A DNA stretch of 10,882 nt from JBJKPP01 sp046706145. GTDB taxonomy: Bacteria; Bacteroidota; Ignavibacteria; Ignavibacteriales; Ignavibacteriaceae. The notes beneath the pieces were generated by a model. The model was not told where the DNA came from. It saw only the letters and a program-made list of their open reading frames with translations, and did not search any database. The translations under genes were made by a program, and so were the position numbers. Each line of letters opens with the position of its first letter. The first letter of the stretch is position 1. The DNA lies in assembly GCA_046706145.1 (NCBI GenBank), contig JBJKPP010000084.1:1-10882 (forward strand). Direction: 5' to 3'. Shown piece after piece: positions 6,428 through 10,882 of the stretch.

Positions 6428-7648
6428 TTGTGCAGCCCAAGACTATATTTTGACCCTGTTTTCGAGACGAAGTTGAAACGTCTTCCGTGGAATTTACCTT
6501 TAGAAAAATGGAAGCCGCGAGGTTTTTCCTTTATAGATTACCGTAAAGGGATGTCCAGACACACAGTAAGATTTATAAGGGTACAGGGTTCAGCCTTAGC
6601 CATTAAACAAACCGGAGAATATTTTGCCAGGTTCGAAATCGCGAACCTGAAAAAACTGTTACAAATGGGAATCCACACCCTGATTCCTGCCGGTTATGCA
6701 GTTTTCGATGATAAACCTATTGAAATAAAAACACAGACAGGTAATTTTTTCGAAAAAAATGATAGGGCATATGTGGTAACTGTCTTGGAAGACAAGGCTC
6801 TACCGGACTCATATTTATTTAGATTAAACTTTGAAGAGAAGAACAGGAAAAGAATTTGGATTGCAGTTGCTGAACTTTTAGCTTCAATTCATCACAGCAA
6901 CATTTATTGGGGTGATGCTTCGCTTGCAAATATTTTAATTAAATTTATCAAGGAAACAGACGAAAAAAGTAGGAAAAGAACTGTATTAAAAGCTTTCCTC
7001 GCTGATGCTGAAACTTTAGAAACTCAAAATCATCTTTCACGCCGTTTGAGAAAGGAAGAGCTGAACTTCTTTTTTGAGTCTATGGATTGGCTTTATCAAG
7101 ATTTTGTTCTGGGTGGTAATAAACGTCGTAAAACTATTGCTATTGAAGACAAAAAATTTATCCTGAAAAATTATAATAAGTATTATAGACTTTTTAGAGA
7201 AATTGAAAAGTTTGAAAGTGACACAAGTCTTAGCACCAAAAAATATTTTAGATTAATAGATGATCTTAATACTTTAAAATCTCTTAGAAAACAAATAGAC
7301 GAACACAAGTGGTATTTAAATGAAAAACAATCTATAGAAATTGATTTGAAAGAAGCTTCACAAAAATGGCTGAATGATATTTATCTTCCAATAATTTCTG
7401 AACTTGAGAAGTTAAACCTATTCGAATACTTTGATTTTAAGACTACTGTAGATCTCTACAGAGACATTATGACCCACAAACACTATCTTAGTGAAAAAGC
7501 TAAAACGGATGTTGGAATTGATGCAGCGGCAATGGATTACTGCAATAAATATTCTGCTGACAAATCACTAATTTTGTCTATGCAGAGAAAATTTAATTAT
7601 TTAAAGAACCACTTCGAGAAACTATATGGATCAAAGAAAATTATATAG
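6428..7648 (+). CDS. DUF4032-family protein, predicted atypical kinase fold
   Basis: I recognise the arrangement of the DUF4032 family, best known from Actinobacteria, which is related to lipopolysaccharide-kinase-like proteins; no member's reaction is known to me. With the TTG at 6428 as residue 1 (406 residues), LPWNLPLEKW is at 19-28, SRHTVRFIRV at 43-52, a lysine in ALAIK (56-60) like the ATP-binding lysine, and HHSNIYWGDASLANIL (155-170), whose D163 and N168 have the spacing of a kinase catalytic loop. DAET at 193-196 sits where a DFG motif would be. The remaining 200 residues are charged and helical, ending with HKHYLSEKAKTDVGIDAAAMDY. No signal peptide is seen. The start is uncertain: another TTG at 6374 would overlap the peptidase gene by 46 bases, and the first ATG (6551) would delete conserved sequence. 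It overlaps the phosphatase gene by 23 bases. Confidence 0.8.
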   Translation: MCSPRLYFDPVFETKLKRLPWNLPLEKWKPRGFSFIDYRKGMSRHTVRFIRVQGSALAIKQTGEYFARFEIANLKKLLQMGIHTLIPAGYAVFDDKPIEIKTQTGNFFEKNDRAYVVTVLEDKALPDSYLFRLNFEEKNRKRIWIAVAELLASIHHSNIYWGDASLANILIKFIKETDEKSRKRTVLKAFLADAETLETQNHLSRRLRKEELNFFFESMDWLYQDFVLGGNKRRKTIAIEDKKFILKNYNKYYRLFREIEKFESDTSLSTKKYFRLIDDLNTLKSLRKQIDEHKWYLNEKQSIEIDLKEASQKWLNDIYLPIISELEKLNLFEYFDFKTTVDLYRDIMTHKHYLSEKAKTDVGIDAAAMDYCNKYSADKSLILSMQRKFNYLKNHFEKLYGSKKII

Positions 7649-8861
7649 AACAGTAGAATCTATAGCTTCCCAAAGATTGAATTTGGATGAAGTAGATATG
7701 TTAATTGAAACTCTGAATCAAATTGTGAAAAATGAATCAATTGATGTAAATGGTGGAAGAATCTGGAAACTAAATCCTGACACCGGTGATTATCAACTTT
7801 TATATCAGACAGGCAACGTAAGGGAAATTGAACATGATTTTAAAATAAATGTGAGAAACTACCCATTATTTGATTTGCTCTCGAAGGAGAGAACCATTGT
7901 TGGGAGGGAGACAGATGAAATTTTGCAGCAAAAAGGCATCATGAAATTTTCTGCATCCGGAGTAGGTGATAAAGTAAAAATAGATGATAAACAGTATTAC
8001 GAATATTTGTTGGCATTGAACAAGGATGATATAGACGATGACTTTAGAATAATGCTGAGTATTATTGCAACTTCGCTAACATCACAAATAAAACAAAGAA
8101 GATACAGAGAAAGAGCCAAGGTATTTAAAGCTGATCTGGATAAAGGACGAGAACTTCAAAAAAGTATACTTCCTCAGCATGAATTTAGCTTTCAAAGCTA
8201 TGAGATGTTTGGGGTTACTGATCCTGCAGAAATTGTTGGTGGCGATTTTTATGATTACCTGGAAATCGGGGATGAGGATGAAAGGGTAGGAATAGTAGTT
8301 GGTGATGCCGCAAGTAAAGGTGTTAGTGCATCTGCGGAAGCAATGTATATTTCAGGAGCGGTAAGGATGGCAAGCAGCTTTGAAATCAAAATTGGTCCTC
8401 TTATGAAAAGAACTAATCAACTTGTTAATAAAATCTTTGCGGACGACCGTTTTGCTTCCTTATTCTATGGGGAACTATCAACAGATAGGAGTGGATTATT
8501 CCTATATTCAAATGCTGGGCATAATCCGCCTATTTTTGTTAAAAAAGACTCGAATGATATTAAAAGACTTGAACCAACAGGCCCTGTTTTGGGACCTGCT
8601 CCACATTCCAAATATACTATAGACAGCATAAATTTTGGCCCTGGTGATGCGCTTCTGATTTTTTCTGATGGTGTAACTGATTCTGCAAATTCTAAATTTG
8701 AAGGTTATGGTGAGGAGAGATTAATTAAGACTTTTCAAAAGCACAAACATTTAACCCCGAAAGAAATTGTATATGCAATTTTGGATGATGTTGTTAAGTA
8801 CTCTAAAAATGGTGAATATAACGATGACAAAACTCTGGTAGTTATAAAGAAAACTCGTTAG
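7626..8861 (+). CDS. PP2C-type SpoIIE/RsbU family serine phosphatase with N-terminal sensor-like region
   Basis: Predicted metal-dependent protein serine/threonine phosphatase of 411 residues. The C-terminal PP2C/SpoIIE domain (about 175-410) has the full set of motifs: GGDFYD (205-210), GDAASKG (226-232), NAGHNPP (296-302), FSDGVTD (346-352) and NDDKTLVVI (399-407), so the Mg/Mn-binding aspartates are intact. Residues 157-182 (KQRRYRERAKVFKADLDKGRELQKSI) are the helical linker with the ELQKSILP motif typical of RsbU-like proteins. Residues 1-155 look like a GAF-type sensor fold by length and pattern, but no ligand-binding signature is clear. There is no membrane segment. Family members usually dephosphorylate a STAS anti-sigma antagonist; neither such a protein nor its kinase is encoded here. 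The ATG at 7626 lies inside the DUF4032 gene, so the two are very likely co-translated. Confidence 0.93.
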   Translation: MDQRKLYRTVESIASQRLNLDEVDMLIETLNQIVKNESIDVNGGRIWKLNPDTGDYQLLYQTGNVREIEHDFKINVRNYPLFDLLSKERTIVGRETDEILQQKGIMKFSASGVGDKVKIDDKQYYEYLLALNKDDIDDDFRIMLSIIATSLTSQIKQRRYRERAKVFKADLDKGRELQKSILPQHEFSFQSYEMFGVTDPAEIVGGDFYDYLEIGDEDERVGIVVGDAASKGVSASAEAMYISGAVRMASSFEIKIGPLMKRTNQLVNKIFADDRFASLFYGELSTDRSGLFLYSNAGHNPPIFVKKDSNDIKRLEPTGPVLGPAPHSKYTIDSINFGPGDALLIFSDGVTDSANSKFEGYGEERLIKTFQKHKHLTPKEIVYAILDDVVKYSKNGEYNDDKTLVVIKKTR

Positions 8862-8936
8862 TGTGACATAACTTATTTTATTCCTCTCGAAAAATTTTAT
8901 TTTACAAATTGATTCAACGATTGAAGAGGTAAAGAA

Positions 8937-10301
8937 ATGATTATTACGATAAATCCGGCCACAGGAAAGCAGATAAGAACATATCAATATTTTTCCGATA
9001 GTAAGGTTAATTCTTTAATTAAAAAGGTTAACAACGCCTTGGAGGAATGGAAATCCGTTGGTTTTGCTGAGCGTTCTGAAAAGATGAAAAATGTTTCAAA
9101 AATTCTTAGAGAGAAAAAAGAATTCTTAGGAAAAATTATCTCTACAGAAATGGGAAAACCTTTTCAGCAGTCGATGGGTGAAGTTGAGAAATGCGCTTGG
9201 TCTTGTGATTATTTTGCGGATAATTCGGAGAAATTTCTACGGGACGAAATAATAATGACAGATGCGAAAGAAAGTTATGTATCTTATCAGTCGATCGGTA
9301 TCGTCTTAGCTATAATGCCATGGAATTTTCCTTTCTGGCAGGTTTTCAGATTTGCTGCACCAAATCTCATGGCAGGGAATGCGGCGATATTGAAACATGC
9401 TCCTGGCACTACGCAGTGTGGATTTGAGATTGAAGAAATATTTAAAGAAGCAGGATTTGTTGAAAATATTTTTAGGACTATTGTCTATCCTGAAGAAAAA
9501 ATGAAAGACGTAATTGGCAACAAAGATATAAAAGCGGTTACTTTAACAGGAAGTGTAAAAGCTGGAAAATCCGTAGCAAAATATGCTGGATCATTTTTGA
9601 AGAAAACTGTCCTGGAGCTTGGTGGAAGTGATCCCTATGTTGTTTTGGATGATGCCGATTTGGAGAAAGCAGTAAATACGTGCGTAACTTCGCGCTTAAT
9701 TAATTCCGGGCAGAGTTGCATTGCTGCAAAAAGGTTTATCGTTGTGGATTCGGTTTATGAAAAATTTGAGGAGATGTTTGTGGAAACAATGGGTTCAAAA
9801 AAGATGGGTGATCCATTTGAAGAAGGAGTCGATTTGGGTCCAATAGCCGCCTTCAGGTTGAGAGACAACCTTCATAGGCAAGTGAAAAAAAGTTTTGCGG
9901 GCGGCGCTAAGATTGTATTAGGCGGAGAAATTCCAAAGAATGAAGGAGCTTTTTACCCGCCGACAGTTCTGACAAAAGTTAAAAAAGGTATGCCTGCTTA
10001 TGGTGAAGAAATTTTTGGGCCCGTTGCTGCTTTGATAAAGGTAAGGAATGAAGACGAAGCAATCAAAACTGCGAATGACACTAATTACGGATTAGGAGCG
10101 GCGGTTTTTACGTCGGACTTAGACAAGGGAAGAGAAATAGCTGAAAAAAAATTATTAGCAGGTTCTTGCTTTGTAAACGAATTTGTCAAATCTGACCCAA
10201 GATTGCCTTTTGGTGGAATTAAAGAATCTGGCTACGGCAGAGAACTTTCTCCTTTTGGCATCAAAGAATTTGTTAATGCAAAGACAATTTACATCAAGTA
10301 G
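8937..10301 (+). CDS. Aldehyde dehydrogenase, GabD1-like succinate-semialdehyde dehydrogenase
   Basis: NAD(P)-dependent aldehyde dehydrogenase of 454 residues, cytosolic. The catalytic set is complete: PWNFPFW (128-134, N130 for the oxyanion hole), K153 in the cofactor site, GSVKAGK (205-211), general base E227 in ELGG, nucleophile C261 in SGQSCIA, E358 in EEIFGP and the closing PFGGIKESGYGRE (424-436). The short N-terminus beginning straight with NPATG, the length near 455 and the SDPRLPFGG stretch fit the SSADH1/GabD1 group that oxidises succinate semialdehyde to succinate. Substrate choice inside this superfamily is not safe from sequence alone. GAAGAGG at 8923-8929, seven bases before the ATG, supports the start. 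It follows the phosphatase by 75 bases and may have its own promoter; no GABA aminotransferase is adjacent. Confidence 0.92.
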   Translation: MIITINPATGKQIRTYQYFSDSKVNSLIKKVNNALEEWKSVGFAERSEKMKNVSKILREKKEFLGKIISTEMGKPFQQSMGEVEKCAWSCDYFADNSEKFLRDEIIMTDAKESYVSYQSIGIVLAIMPWNFPFWQVFRFAAPNLMAGNAAILKHAPGTTQCGFEIEEIFKEAGFVENIFRTIVYPEEKMKDVIGNKDIKAVTLTGSVKAGKSVAKYAGSFLKKTVLELGGSDPYVVLDDADLEKAVNTCVTSRLINSGQSCIAAKRFIVVDSVYEKFEEMFVETMGSKKMGDPFEEGVDLGPIAAFRLRDNLHRQVKKSFAGGAKIVLGGEIPKNEGAFYPPTVLTKVKKGMPAYGEEIFGPVAALIKVRNEDEAIKTANDTNYGLGAAVFTSDLDKGREIAEKKLLAGSCFVNEFVKSDPRLPFGGIKESGYGRELSPFGIKEFVNAKTIYIK

Positions 10302-10440
10302 ATCTTCATTTTTACTTCTCAAATATTATCTTCTTAAATGGGGATTGTTTAAGGGAAGTCGCACACTATTGAATCATAACCGTAGAATTTCATTTCAGAA
10401 GTTTTAGTTTTTTTATATTTGTTGATATAATTTGTGTTTT

Positions 10441-10460
10441 CACGTGCTTTTTGCACAGTG
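10441..10460 (+). promoter_or_regulatory. Small hairpin in the aldose 1-epimerase leader
   Basis: CAC-GTGC (10441-10447) pairs with GCAC-GTG (10453-10460, one bulged A at 10457) around a TTTTT loop, giving seven pairs. It lies 50 bases before the ATG at 10511 and is not followed by a T-run. The rest of the 209-base gap after the aldehyde dehydrogenase is plain AT-rich DNA; TATAAT at 10426-10431 and TATATTTG at 10414-10421 (a match to the Bacteroidota TAnnTTTG element) are possible promoter parts without clear upstream partners. No intrinsic terminator for the dehydrogenase was found. Confidence 0.3.
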
Positions 10461-10510
10461 GATAACTCTCAAATATTAATTTTAAAATCATAATATAGGA
10501 AGAATATCTT

Positions 10511-10882
10511 ATGGCTGAAAAAACTATATTCGGAAAATTAAATGACGGACGTGAAGTTTATCTTTTTTCTCTTGAGAATAGACATAAAACAAAAGTTAAC
10601 ATTATTAATTATGGGGCAATTGTAACTAATATTTTCGCAAAAGATAAAAGAGGTGACATTGAAGATGTTGTTTTAGGATATGATACCCTGGACGGATATG
10701 TAAACGATAAATCGTTTTTTGGTGCAATTGTAGGAAGATACGGAAATCGCATTAATAAAGGGAGATTTCAAATTGAGGGAAAAGAATATCAACTAACTAT
10801 TAATAATGGAGAAAATCATCTACACGGAGGTCCTGAAGGATTTTATAAAGCGCTTTGGGAAGTTGAATCTTATAATAATTTA
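10511..10882 (+). CDS. galM: Aldose 1-epimerase (galactose mutarotase), N-terminal part (cut by window edge)
   Basis: The frame runs from ATG at 10511 to the last base, 124 codons without a stop, about a third of the usual 340-390 residues. The enzyme (EC 5.1.3.3) interconverts alpha and beta anomers of glucose or galactose, feeding sugars into the Leloir pathway. Recognisable sequence is NYGAIVTNI (33-41), the strongly conserved GRYGNRI (75-81) with substrate-contacting R80, and NHLHGG (102-107) with H105, the first of the two catalytic-site histidines; the second histidine and the catalytic glutamate lie beyond the edge. There is no signal peptide, so it should be cytosolic. AGGAAG at 10497-10502, eight bases before the ATG, supports the start. 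The 209-base gap upstream suggests its own promoter. Confidence 0.94.
   Translation, partial: MAEKTIFGKLNDGREVYLFSLENRHKTKVNIINYGAIVTNIFAKDKRGDIEDVVLGYDTLDGYVNDKSFFGAIVGRYGNRINKGRFQIEGKEYQLTINNGENHLHGGPEGFYKALWEVESYNNL

Noticed and set aside
8883..8929. Possible masking of the aldehyde dehydrogenase ribosome site by CCTCT (8883-8887) pairing with AGAGG (8925-8929)
   Set aside because: Only five pairs across a 37-base AT-rich loop; too weak to claim as a regulatory switch.
10333..10353. CTTAAA/TTTAAG inverted repeat after the aldehyde dehydrogenase as terminator
   Set aside because: The stem is all A/T except for one pair, the loop is nine bases and no T-run follows.
10183..10407. 74-codon plus-strand frame at the end of the aldehyde dehydrogenase
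   Set aside because: Its first half is an out-of-frame reading of conserved dehydrogenase sequence and the rest is AT-rich spacer; no recognisable protein.

Overview
The window is about 10.9 kb of AT-rich bacterial chromosome with dense, mostly co-oriented genes. The gene set is ClpC, a Thermus-type orotate phosphoribosyltransferase, an M64 peptidase with a Sec signal, a DUF4032 protein and a SpoIIE-type phosphatase. Several genes have readable Shine-Dalgarno sequences. A GC-rich short palindrome is present that I recall from Bacteroidota/Ignavibacteria genomes. Together these suggest the Ignavibacteria/Chlorobi side of the Bacteroidota. This placement is inference; there is no rRNA or marker tree in the window.

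Layout. The left edge (1-863, minus strand) holds the N-terminal 287 residues of a UvrD/PcrA-like superfamily 1 helicase, cut by the window boundary. A 461-base divergent intergenic region (864-1324) separates it from clpC (1325-3835, plus strand). That region carries a two-copy direct repeat with a 20-base period, a long imperfect hairpin and one copy of the GC-rich palindrome. clpC ends in a strong intrinsic terminator (3863-3895).

A tightly packed plus-strand cluster follows: pterin-4a-carbinolamine dehydratase (3946-4242), a two-TPR protein (4247-4558), pyrE (4545-5132), a secreted M64-family metallopeptidase (5142-6419), a DUF4032 kinase-like protein (about 6428-7648) and a PP2C/SpoIIE phosphatase (7626-8861). 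Gaps are 4 to 9 bases, or the genes overlap by 14 and 23 bases, so one transcript is likely. After a 75-base gap comes a GabD1-like aldehyde dehydrogenase (8937-10301). After a further 209 bases comes the 5' part of an aldose 1-epimerase gene (10511 to the right edge).

How the genes relate. The cluster mixes housekeeping functions (pterin recycling, pyrimidine synthesis) with a secreted protease and a regulatory-looking pair. The most interesting point is that pair: a predicted atypical kinase fold (DUF4032) whose gene overlaps that of a PP2C-type phosphatase with an N-terminal sensor-like region. No anti-sigma factor or STAS antagonist is encoded nearby, so the target is unknown. The second notable point is a dispersed palindromic repeat, one copy in the clpC leader and one forming the last residues of the dehydratase gene.
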